A stretch of 64,000 nucleotides of DNA from Caulobacteraceae bacterium. GTDB taxonomy: Bacteria > Pseudomonadota > Alphaproteobacteria > Caulobacterales > Caulobacteraceae. The position numbers were made by a program, and so were the translations under genes. The stretch spans positions 1,338,980 through 1,402,979 of the forward strand of contig JAUJMO010000001.1 of assembly GCA_030446805.1 (NCBI GenBank), written 5' to 3'. The notes below the pieces were generated by a model. It was not told the origin of the DNA, did not search any database, and saw nothing but the letters and a program-made list of their open reading frames with translations. Numbering within the stretch: the first letter of the stretch is position 1; the number at the start of each line of letters is the position of its first letter. Shown here in pieces: positions 1-7,397 of the stretch.

Positions 1-128
1 GCTACGGCTACGCCAAGCCCAGCTATGGCTATGACCAACCCAGCTATGGCTACGGCCAGCCCAGCTACGGCTACGGGCAGCAGCGTCCGATCCGCGGCTA
101 CGACCAGTACGGCCGCCCCTACTACTGA
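1..128 (+). CDS. C-terminal end of a Tyr/Gly-rich repeat protein (partial)
   Basis: The frame is open from the window edge (first whole codon at base 3) to a TGA at 126-128, so only about 41 C-terminal residues are visible. They are low-complexity repeats of the type YGY-x-QPS, followed by a tail ending GRPYY. No domain can be assigned. Such Tyr/Gly/Pro/Gln-rich tails occur on secreted or envelope proteins and on disordered proteins, and nothing here decides between these. The next gene (arfB) is convergent, 45 bases away. Confidence 0.6.
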   Translation, partial: YGYAKPSYGYDQPSYGYGQPSYGYGQQRPIRGYDQYGRPYY

Positions 129-173
129 GCGGGTGGCTGCGTGCGAGGGCGGCCCTCGCGCCGCCCTTTGCGT

Positions 174-599
174 TCAGTCGTCCGAAGACGGCCGGCCGCG
201 AAGGCTCTTCACCGCGCCCCGGCGCGTCTTGCTTTCCAGCCGCCGCACCTTCGAGCCCAAGGTGGGCTTGGTGGGGCGGCGCTTGGGCGGCGGCGGCGCA
301 GCCGCCTCACGGATCAGCGCGAGCAGCCGGTCGAGGGCGTCCTGACGGTTGCGGGGCTGGTCCCGGAACCGCTGCGAACTCAGCACCAGCACGCCCTCCT
401 TGGTCAGCCGCCGCCCTGCAATGCGCTCCAGCCGCGCCCGCACGGGCTCCGGCAAGGACGGCGAGCGGCGCACGTCGAAGCGCAGCTCCACGGCGGAGCT
501 GACCTTGTTCACGTTCTGCCCGCCCGGTCCGGAGGCCAGCACGAAGCGCTCCTCCAGTTCCCGCTCGTCCAGGGCGATGGCGTCCGTGACTTCGATCAC
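174..599 (-). CDS. arfB: Alternative ribosome-rescue factor ArfB (YaeJ), peptidyl-tRNA hydrolase
   Basis: A 141-residue protein with the release-factor GGQ motif (GPGGQNVNK) near residues 24-32. A basic C-terminal tail is rich in Arg/Lys/Pro (KRRPTKPT, SKVRRLESKTRRG). In ArfB this tail enters the empty mRNA channel of stalled ribosomes while GGQ triggers peptidyl-tRNA hydrolysis. Length and layout match ArfB (about 140 residues), not RF1/RF2, because the codon-recognition domains are absent. The start is a GTG that overlaps the stop of the upstream yaiI-like gene (GTGA), implying translational coupling. Confidence 0.92.
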   Translation of the reverse strand: MIEVTDAIALDERELEERFVLASGPGGQNVNKVSSAVELRFDVRRSPSLPEPVRARLERIAGRRLTKEGVLVLSSQRFRDQPRNRQDALDRLLALIREAAAPPPPKRRPTKPTLGSKVRRLESKTRRGAVKSLRGRPSSDD

Positions 600-1057
600 C
601 GGCCCAGCTTAGCACGCCGCGCCTTTTGCACGGCTTGATCCAGCGCCTGTAGGAACCGCGAGCGGTCGGCGGGACCGAACGGCTTGGCCCCGCCCGTCAC
701 CTCGCCCACCGAGCGGAGGTGCTCGCCGATCATGCGGCCGGCCAGGGCCGATCCGATGCTGTCGTGGGTGAAGGGCCGCCCCGTCGCGCCGATGGCCTGG
801 GCGCCGGCCTTGAGCACGCGGTCGGCCAGCGGCAGGTCGGCGGTCACCACGATGTCGCCGGGACCGGCGCGCTCGGCGATCCAGTCGTCGGCGATGTCCG
901 GCCCGGCGTCGACCACCACCATCTCCAGCCAGGGCGTGCGCGGGTGGTTGATCCAGCTGTTGGCCACCAGGCTCACGGGCAGGCCGTAGCGCTCAGCCAC
1001 CCGATAGACCTCCGCCTTCACCGGGCAGGCGTCGCCGTCGACAAAGATCCGCGTCAG
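596..1057 (-). CDS. YaiI/YqxD family protein (DUF188, UPF0178)
   Basis: About 153 residues starting with the family hallmark FVDGDACPVK and containing NSW, VVVDAGPDIADDW, TADLPLA and GRPFTHDSIG, all typical of DUF188 (a PIN-like fold of unknown function). No ATG, GTG or TTG lies in frame near this conserved N-terminus. The likely start is a CTG at 1055-1057 that overlaps the TGA of the upstream lipoprotein gene as CTGA. The gene sits in a tight minus-strand run: DUF4167, lipoprotein, yaiI, arfB. Family assignment is firm; the start codon is inferred. Confidence 0.85.
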   Translation of the reverse strand: MTRIFVDGDACPVKAEVYRVAERYGLPVSLVANSWINHPRTPWLEMVVVDAGPDIADDWIAERAGPGDIVVTADLPLADRVLKAGAQAIGATGRPFTHDSIGSALAGRMIGEHLRSVGEVTGGAKPFGPADRSRFLQALDQAVQKARRAKLGR

Positions 1058-1263
1058 GTCCCCACGCGCTCCCGGGGCTGGATCGGGTCGGTCGTGGGGG
1101 CGCCCGCGACCGGAGGGGTCATCTGCGGCGTCGCCGGGGTCTCCGGGGCGGCGAACGGCGGGGCCGACTGCGGCGGGGGCGCAGGCGGGGTTTCCGCCCG
1201 GCTGGGCTCCGGCCTGTCGCACCCGGCCAGCGCCAACAGCGCCGCTAGGCCCGCCAGGCGCAT
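1054..1263 (-). CDS. Small Pro-rich lipoprotein
   Basis: A 69-residue protein beginning with a type II signal peptide; the lipobox LALAGC places the lipidated Cys about 15 residues from the ATG. The rest is Pro/Ala-rich and probably disordered. No family is recognised. The ATG at 1261-1263 shares a base with the stop of the upstream DUF4167 gene (TGATG), and its own TGA overlaps the start of the next gene, so the four genes look like one translationally coupled unit. An in-frame GTG one codon upstream is an alternative start. Confidence 0.6.
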   Translation of the reverse strand: MRLAGLAALLALAGCDRPEPSRAETPPAPPPQSAPPFAAPETPATPQMTPPVAGAPTTDPIQPRERVGT

Positions 1264-2318
1264 CACCCTTCGTCACCTTCCGAGGTCGGACCCGGGGTCG
1301 AGTCGCCCCCGTCCGCGGCTTCGGCGACGGCCCGGGTCCGCCGTCGGCGTGGACGCGGAGCGCGAGGCTCGCCGTCGGCGGCTGAAGCCGCGGCCTGGAG
1401 GAAGGCCGGCGCGGGGCTCGTCCCGCCTTCTTCGTCGCGCAGCATGTCGCCGTCGCCGGACGGCGCGGGTTGCTCCATGCCGGGAAGTTCGGGTTCAACG
1501 GCCGGCGCCGGCTGTTCGCCGCCCTCTTCGCGCGGACGCTCGCCGAACCGCGGACGCTCGCCGTAGCGGCTCTCCGAACGACCGTCGCCGCTCTGGCCCC
1601 CGCTCTGGCCGGGGCCCTGCCCGTCGCGCGGCCGATCGCGGTCGGAGCGATCACGGTCGCGGTCGCGCCGGAATTCGCCCCGGTCGCGGAACTCACGCTC
1701 GCCGCGTGCTTCGCGTGGGGCGTCCGGCCGGCCCTCGCGCGGCCCGTCGCGGAACTCCCGGCCCTCTCGATCGCGACGGAACTCGCCCCGGTCGCGGAAC
1801 TCACGCGGCGGGCCGTCCCGGTTCTGGCCATCACGGCTCTGGCCGTCGCGATTCTGGCCGTCCCGGAGCTGGCCGTCTCGGGGCGGGAGGGTCTCGCCCC
1901 GCTCCTCTGCAGCGGCTTCATTGTCCGCCTGCACGGCCCCGGCTTCGTTGGCCGCGTTCTGCATGGCTTCGATGGCTTCGTCCTCGAAGTCCAGGTCGTA
2001 GCCGTTGGCCACCTGGTCGCGGCCCATGATCTCGGCCGGCGTGCGCTGCGGCTGCAGCGTGCGGATCAGCCGGTAGTAATGCTCCGCGTGCTGGAGATAG
2101 TTCTCCAGCAGCACCCGGTCCCCCGCGCCCGTCGCATCGCGCGCCAACTGCTGATACTTCTCAAAGATGTGTTGGGCCGAGCCGCGGACCTTGAGGTTCT
2201 CCGGCCCTTGGCTGTCGAAAGCGCGATTGGCGTTGCCGGGCTTGCCCCCGCCGCCACCCCCGCCGCCGCCTGGCCGGTTGCGCCCACGCTGGCGCTTCAT
2301 TCCCTTGAAGTCTCTCAT
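1263..2318 (-). CDS. DUF4167 domain-containing protein, Arg/Asp/Gly-rich disordered tail
   Basis: About 351 residues from the ATG at 2318. The folded DUF4167 block (NANRAFDSQGP, VRGSAQHIFEKY, QQLARDA, ENYLQHAEHYYRL) covers roughly residues 25-105. It is followed by a long low-complexity region with RDGQ-type repeats and RD/RE-rich stretches, and a poly-Gly run precedes the domain. The family is alphaproteobacterial and of unknown function; its basic N-terminus and RGRNR/G-rich segment would fit RNA binding (inference). In relatives it commonly follows prmC, as here. An ATG at 2300 (MKRQRG) is an alternative start. Confidence 0.88.
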   Translation of the reverse strand: MRDFKGMKRQRGRNRPGGGGGGGGGKPGNANRAFDSQGPENLKVRGSAQHIFEKYQQLARDATGAGDRVLLENYLQHAEHYYRLIRTLQPQRTPAEIMGRDQVANGYDLDFEDEAIEAMQNAANEAGAVQADNEAAAEERGETLPPRDGQLRDGQNRDGQSRDGQNRDGPPREFRDRGEFRRDREGREFRDGPREGRPDAPREARGEREFRDRGEFRRDRDRDRSDRDRPRDGQGPGQSGGQSGDGRSESRYGERPRFGERPREEGGEQPAPAVEPELPGMEQPAPSGDGDMLRDEEGGTSPAPAFLQAAASAADGEPRAPRPRRRRTRAVAEAADGGDSTPGPTSEGDEG

Positions 2319-2555
2319 GGTGGTCTTGAGCCTTGGTGAGGAAACGTCGACGGCCCCGTCTCGACGACGAAATGGGCGCACGAAGCGGCCGGGCGTTCTT
2401 GCCCCGACGTATCAGCCGCTGTCGGCTCACCGCGCGATCCGCGCCGCCGCCCAGAATAGGACCAAGCGGGCCGGCGCCTCGCGCCAGCCGTCATGAGACC
2501 CCGTCAGTTTAGCGTGTCCGGCCTGAATCTCCAATAGCCGGACCGGTGGGCGGCT

Positions 2556-3422
2556 TCAGCGGGGCTTTTCGCCTGTCACCACACGGTCGCAGTCGCCCAG
2601 GTCGCGGACCACGTGCACGCCATGGGCGCCGGCCTGCTCGAACAAGGGGCGGACCGCTCGCGCCTGGTCATGGCCGATCTCCACCGCGAACAGCCCGCCG
2701 GGCCTGAGCAGGCGCATCACCTCCGGCGCCAGCAGGCGGTACGCGTCCAGGCCGTCCGGCCCGCCGTCCAGCGCCAGTCGGGGCTCATGATCGCGCACCT
2801 CCGGCTCCAGCCCGTCGATATCGGCGCTGGGGATGTAGGGCGGGTTGGAGACCACCAGGTCATAGCCGCCGTCCTCCAGTCCGTCGGCCCAAGAGGTTCG
2901 CAGCAAGGCCGCCCGGTTGTTCAGGTCCAGATTGGCCGCGTTCTCGCGCGCCACCGCCAGCGCCTCCAGCGACACGTCTGTGCCCAGGCCGCGGGCCGCC
3001 GGCCGCTCGGCGAGCACCGACAGCAGGATGGCGCCGGAGCCCACGCCCAGGTCCGCCATGGTGAAGGCGCGCCCTTCTGGAAAGGCCTTCAGCGCCAGGT
3101 CCACGATGACCTCCGTGTCCGGCCGGGGCGTCAAGACGTGGGAGGTCACCTGGAGCGCGATCTTCCAGAACCCCTTGCGCCCCAGGATCCTGCTGACGGG
3201 CTCTCGCCGGGCGCGCCGTTCCACATAGCCGTTCAAGGTCGCCGCCATCTCAGGGGTGATCGGCCGGCGAGGATCGGTGATGATGTCCGTGCGCGAGGCG
3301 CCGGTGGCCGCTTCAAGCAGGAGGCGGGCGTCGATCACGGGGCTGTCGACCCGCGCCGCTTCCAGTTGTGCACGGGCGGCGTTCCAGGCGCCGACGAGTG
3401 TGGGGGCGGAGGCCTCGTTCAT
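2556..3422 (-). CDS. prmC: Peptide chain release factor N5-glutamine methyltransferase PrmC
   Basis: A 288-residue SAM-dependent methyltransferase that methylates the Gln of the GGQ motif of RF1/RF2. It has an N-terminal helical PrmC domain, the SAM-binding motif ADLGVGSGAI, and the catalytic NPPY motif (VSNPPYIPS) near residues 180-190. The ATG at 3422 was preferred over an in-frame start 12 codons upstream because MNEAS begins where homologues do. Its usual partner prfA lies further upstream on the same strand but is separated from it by a plus-strand yihY gene. Confidence 0.95.
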   Translation of the reverse strand: MNEASAPTLVGAWNAARAQLEAARVDSPVIDARLLLEAATGASRTDIITDPRRPITPEMAATLNGYVERRARREPVSRILGRKGFWKIALQVTSHVLTPRPDTEVIVDLALKAFPEGRAFTMADLGVGSGAILLSVLAERPAARGLGTDVSLEALAVARENAANLDLNNRAALLRTSWADGLEDGGYDLVVSNPPYIPSADIDGLEPEVRDHEPRLALDGGPDGLDAYRLLAPEVMRLLRPGGLFAVEIGHDQARAVRPLFEQAGAHGVHVVRDLGDCDRVVTGEKPR

Positions 3423-3490
3423 GCAGCAGACAGTAACGACCCGTGCAACATCGCCCAAGCCCGGCCGTTATCTCCGTTGAGAGTTCCGCC

Positions 3491-4660
3491 ATGACCGACG
3501 CCGCCTCCACCTCCAATCCGGTTGACGCGACGGGCGACGAGGCCCGCTCGGAAAGCCAGGTCAACGCGGTCGCCCGCAAGGAGCCGGGCCGTGGCCGGGA
3601 AGCGATTCACCCGCGCGAACTTCCGGGCCGCGGCTGGCGCGACATTCTTTGGCGGGTGCTGGTCAGCTTCAACGCCAACCGGCTGGCCGCCGCCGCCGCC
3701 GCCGTCACCTTCTTCACCCTGCTGGCGCTGTTCCCGGCGATCACCGCCTTTGTCTCCTTGTACGGCCTGTTCAACGACGTGGGCACCGCGCGCGAACCGC
3801 TGGTGCTGCTGGAAGGCATCGTTCCCGAAGGCGTTCTGGACTTCATCGGCGACGAGGTGGAGCGGATCGCCGCCGGTCGGTCCTCGGACCTGACCCTGGC
3901 CTTCGGCGGCAGTCTGCTGCTGTCGCTGTGGAGCGCCAACGCCAGTATGAAGTCGCTCTTTGAGGCGCTCAACATCGCCTATCACGAGACCGAAAAGCGC
4001 AACATCGTGGTGTTCAACGCCACCACCTTGTTCTTCACCCTGTGCGGGCTGCTCTTCCTGCTCACGGTGGTGGCTCTGGTCGTGGTCACGCCCCTGGTGC
4101 TCAACCTGGTGGGCTGGGACAGCGCCCTGGCCTGGCTCACCCCGCTCCGCTGGCCCCTGCTGCTGCTGATGCAGATCTGCGCCCTGGCGGTGCTGTACCG
4201 TTACGCGCCGTCTCGGAGGAACGCGCGCTGGCGCTGGGTGCGCTGGGGCAGCGTCGTGGCCGCCCTGATGTGGATCAGCGTGGGCTGGCTGTTCAGCTGG
4301 TACCTGTCCAGCGTGGCCGATTACGCGGCCACCTACGGGTCGCTGGGCACCGTCATGGGCTTCATGTTCTGGACCTACCTGTCCACCATCGTGGTGCTGT
4401 TCGGCGCCCAGTTGAACGCGGAAATGGAGCACCAGACCGCCCAGGACACCACGGTCGAGCCCGAAAAGCCGCTGGGCGAACGCGGGGCCTTGGTGGCCGA
4501 CACCATCGGTCCCAAGGCCGGCGCGCCGGACGCGGCCCGTTCCACGGTCAACGCCGCCCGCGAACTCAGCCGCCGCGCCATGCTGCGCAAAACCAAGCAA
4601 ACCGTCAGGGCTGCGGAGGTGGAGAAGGCGCAGGCGGACGGCGAGGAACAGGGGAGCTAG
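3491..4660 (+). CDS. YihY/virulence factor BrkB family inner-membrane protein
   Basis: A 389-residue membrane protein. A hydrophilic N-terminus of about 60 residues is followed by the YihY core with about six transmembrane segments (for example AAAAAVTFFTLLALFPAITA, LLFLLTVVALVVVTPLVL, GTVMGFMFWTYLSTIVVLFG) and the conserved GAQLNAE motif after the last helix. A charged tail of about 80 residues follows. The family's biochemical role is not firmly known. The gene is inserted on the opposite strand between prfA and prmC, convergent with prfA. The ATG at 3491 was chosen over an upstream in-frame ATG because it fits the prmC divergence. Confidence 0.9.
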   Translation: MTDAASTSNPVDATGDEARSESQVNAVARKEPGRGREAIHPRELPGRGWRDILWRVLVSFNANRLAAAAAAVTFFTLLALFPAITAFVSLYGLFNDVGTAREPLVLLEGIVPEGVLDFIGDEVERIAAGRSSDLTLAFGGSLLLSLWSANASMKSLFEALNIAYHETEKRNIVVFNATTLFFTLCGLLFLLTVVALVVVTPLVLNLVGWDSALAWLTPLRWPLLLLMQICALAVLYRYAPSRRNARWRWVRWGSVVAALMWISVGWLFSWYLSSVADYAATYGSLGTVMGFMFWTYLSTIVVLFGAQLNAEMEHQTAQDTTVEPEKPLGERGALVADTIGPKAGAPDAARSTVNAARELSRRAMLRKTKQTVRAAEVEKAQADGEEQGS

Positions 4661-4716
4661 GCGCCTCTCGCAGCGGCGCCCGGCCCGCCGCTGACGGCGC
4701 CCGCGGGATTGATCAA

Positions 4717-5787
4717 TCAGGCGAACTCCTCCTCCAAGGCCGCCAGCCGCGCCGCCTGGTCTTCGGCGATCAGGGCGTTGACCAGCTCGTCCAAGCCGTC
4801 GCCCTCCATGATCTTGGGCAGGTTGTAGAGCGTCAGGTTGATCCGGTGGTCGGTCACCCGGCCCTGGGGGAAGTTGTAGGTGCGGATGCGTTCGCTTCGG
4901 TCGCCGCTGCCCACCTGGCTCTTGCGGGCGTCCGCGCGGGCCGTGTCCAGAGCGGTGCGCTGCTGGTCGTAGAGGCGGGCCTTGAGCACCTTCATCGCCT
5001 TGGCGCGGTTCTGGTGCTGACTCTTCTCGGACGAGGTCACCACGATGCCGCTGGGCAGGTGGGTGATGCGAACGGCCGAGTCCGTCTTATTGACGTGCTG
5101 GCCGCCGGAGCCGGACGCCCGGTAGGTGTCGATGCGGAGGTCGCCGTCGTTGATCTCGATCTCCACGTCTTCCGCTTCCGGCAGAACGGCCACAGTGGCG
5201 GCGGAGGTGTGGATGCGGCCCTGGGTTTCGGTGTCCGGCACCCGCTGAACCCTGTGCACGCCGCTTTCGAACTTCAGGCGGCCGAACACGCCGTCGCCGT
5301 TGATCGAGGCGATGATCTCCTTGTAGCCGCCCATCTCGCCTTCGGAGACGCTGTCGATCTCCACCCGCCAGCCCTGGAGCTGGGCGTAGCGCTGATACAT
5401 GCGGAACAGGTCGCCTGCGAACAGCGCCGCCTCGTCGCCCCCGGTGCCCGCGCGCAACTCCAGAATGGCCGACGCATTCTCGTCGCGGTCCTTGGGGGCC
5501 AGAAGCAGGGCGACCTCCCGCTCCAGCTGCGGCAGACGTGCGTTGAGGCCTTCCCATTCCTCACGGGCCAGGGCGGCCATGTCCGGGTCGCGCATCATCG
5601 CTTCCAGCTCGGACAGTTCCGCACGCGCGCGCGCCAGGGCGCCCGCCGCATCGGCCACCGGCCGGAGCTCCGCATGCTCCTTGGACAGGCGCACGATCTC
5701 CGCCCCGTCCGCGGCGGCCCCCATCCGCGCCTCCACCTGGTGGAAGCGGTCGAGCACGGCGTCGAGGCGGGCTTGGGGCAGGTGCAC
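4717..5787 (-). CDS. prfA: Peptide chain release factor 1 (RF1)
   Basis: A 356-residue class I release factor for UAA/UAG codons. It carries GGQ at residues 228-230 ([16 protein letters not shown]), which is the target of PrmC, and the RF1 codon-recognition PxT position at 184-186. Here that tripeptide is PDT, where E. coli has PAT. The N-terminal helical domain and the C-terminal [14 protein letters not shown] block are intact, and the length is normal. The start is GTG at 5785-5787. The gene is separated from prmC by the opposite-strand yihY. Confidence 0.96.
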   Translation of the reverse strand: MHLPQARLDAVLDRFHQVEARMGAAADGAEIVRLSKEHAELRPVADAAGALARARAELSELEAMMRDPDMAALAREEWEGLNARLPQLEREVALLLAPKDRDENASAILELRAGTGGDEAALFAGDLFRMYQRYAQLQGWRVEIDSVSEGEMGGYKEIIASINGDGVFGRLKFESGVHRVQRVPDTETQGRIHTSAATVAVLPEAEDVEIEINDGDLRIDTYRASGSGGQHVNKTDSAVRITHLPSGIVVTSSEKSQHQNRAKAMKVLKARLYDQQRTALDTARADARKSQVGSGDRSERIRTYNFPQGRVTDHRINLTLYNLPKIMEGDGLDELVNALIAEDQAARLAALEEEFA

Positions 5788-5918
5788 GGAGGTCTTCGGG
5801 GTTGTGGAGCCGGTCGTCTAGCGATCCCGCGCCAGCCCGTCACCTCGGCGCCTGCGGGCGCAGGCTTGCAACCGACAAGGGAGATGGCGTCTTAAGTGGG
5901 CAGCGGTCAGGAGCGTAC

Positions 5919-6707
5919 GTGGAAGGCATAGACGCCTTTTGGCTGTTTCTCGCCGTGGGCTTCACCGCCCAGCTGATCGACGGCGCCCTGGGCATGGCCT
6001 ATGGCGTGGTCTCAGCCAGCATGCTGCTGGCCCTGGGTGTGCCCCCCGCTAACGTGTCGGCCAGCGTGCATGCCTCCAAGGTGTTCACCGGCGCCGCGTC
6101 CGCAACCTCGCACGTCATGCACAAGAACGTGTCGGCGAAGCTGTTGGCGCCGCTGGCGCTGGCGGGCGTGGTCGGGGGCGTGTTGGGCGCGTACTTGCTG
6201 ACCTCGCTGGAGGCCGACGCCGTCAAGCCCTATGTCGTGGGTTATCTGGCGCTGATGGGCCTGGTGATCCTGTGGCGCGCCTGCCGCGCGGACCCGGACC
6301 ACGTGCCCGGTCCCTTTCGCCAGCCGGTTCCGCTGGGGCTGGTAGGGGGCTTTCTCGACGCCTTGGGCGGAGGCGGCTGGGGCCCCACCGTGACCAGCAC
6401 CCTGATCGGCGCCGGCACGGCGCCGCGATGCGCGATCGGAACCTCCAACACGGCGGAGTTCTTCGTGGCCGCGGCGGTCTCCTCCGCCTTTCTCTACGCC
6501 TTGCTGACGGGACGCTGGGAGGATGCCGACGAACTGCTTCGCCACGCCTGGGCGGTGGGCGGGCTTATCGTGGGCGGAGTGGCGGCTGCGCCCTTGGCCG
6601 CCTGGCTCACTAAGCGCCTGCCCATGCGCAGGATGACCTGGATCGTGGGAGCCCTGGTGCTGGGCCTGGCGGCCTATCAGGCGGCCGTCATCGCCGGGCT
6701 GTTCTGA
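5919..6707 (+). CDS. TauE/SafE family sulfite/anion exporter-like permease
   Basis: About 262 residues with eight or so hydrophobic segments and the duplicated TauE/SafE signatures: AQLIDGALGMAYG near the N-terminus and GGFLDALGGGGWGP at mid-protein. The family exports organosulfur compounds or sulfite; the substrate here is unknown. The start is a GTG at 5919 preceded by AGGAG about six bases upstream, which is better supported than longer in-frame extensions. It diverges from prfA and is convergent with the glutathione S-transferase gene. Confidence 0.88.
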   Translation: MEGIDAFWLFLAVGFTAQLIDGALGMAYGVVSASMLLALGVPPANVSASVHASKVFTGAASATSHVMHKNVSAKLLAPLALAGVVGGVLGAYLLTSLEADAVKPYVVGYLALMGLVILWRACRADPDHVPGPFRQPVPLGLVGGFLDALGGGGWGPTVTSTLIGAGTAPRCAIGTSNTAEFFVAAAVSSAFLYALLTGRWEDADELLRHAWAVGGLIVGGVAAAPLAAWLTKRLPMRRMTWIVGALVLGLAAYQAAVIAGLF

Positions 6708-6714
6708 CGCCGGC

Positions 6715-7326
6715 TCAGCCCGGTCGCGTGTCGATGAAGCTCGGCCGCAGCTCCAACCGGTCGCAATGGGCGGCAAGGCCCGGATGGGCTTCGCGCCAGC
6801 GCAGCGCCGGTTGGCGGAAGTCCAGATACGGCCCGACGACGCCCAAAGCGATGGCCCCGAGGTCGAGCCTGTCCGAGTCCAGGCTGGCTTCCGCTTCGAT
6901 GCGGTCCAGGGTGCGATGAAGTCCGGCGGTCCAGCGTGCGAGCCACAAGGGCGAGCGCTCCGTTTCCGGCCGGCGGTTCTCGAGCACCAGCTTGACCGCC
7001 ATCTCCAGGGCGGCGTCCGCCAGGGTCTCACGCCAGCGCACGCCCCAGTGGCCGTCGGGGACCGGGCCGGCGGGCTCGGGAATGAGCCGCGGCTCGCCGC
7101 CCAGGCTGTCGAGAAAGGCGCAGATGAGCGAACTGTCGCTCATCCAATGGCCGTCGTCGAATTGGAGCGCCGGAACCTGCGCGATCGGGTTGGCCTGCAG
7201 CAGGCCGGGATCGTCGGCGTAGGGGTCGGCCGTGATCTCCCGGACGTGCGGCAGCAGACCTTTCTCACGCACCACGATCCGGCACTTGCGCGCGAACGGC
7301 GAGGCGGGGGAGACGAACAGCTTCAT
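6715..7326 (-). CDS. Glutathione S-transferase family protein
   Basis: A 203-residue two-domain GST. The N-terminal thioredoxin-like domain begins MKLFVSPASPFARKCR; the SPFARK turn is where the catalytic Ser or Cys lies in bacterial beta- and zeta-like GSTs. It contains the cis-Pro segment VPALQFDDG and the glutathione-binding DSSLIC (ESxxI-like) motif at about residues 62-67. The helical C-terminal domain follows. The substrate is unknown. The ATG at 7326 gives the canonical N-terminus. It lies 71 bases downstream of the GT22 gene on the same strand. Confidence 0.88.
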   Translation of the reverse strand: MKLFVSPASPFARKCRIVVREKGLLPHVREITADPYADDPGLLQANPIAQVPALQFDDGHWMSDSSLICAFLDSLGGEPRLIPEPAGPVPDGHWGVRWRETLADAALEMAVKLVLENRRPETERSPLWLARWTAGLHRTLDRIEAEASLDSDRLDLGAIALGVVGPYLDFRQPALRWREAHPGLAAHCDRLELRPSFIDTRPG

Positions 7327-7397
7327 CTGGGCATCCGGGCGTGCGGCGGAGCCGGCCGCTTGATCCGTTTCGCCGCCGCTGTCCAGACGGCGTGCGA

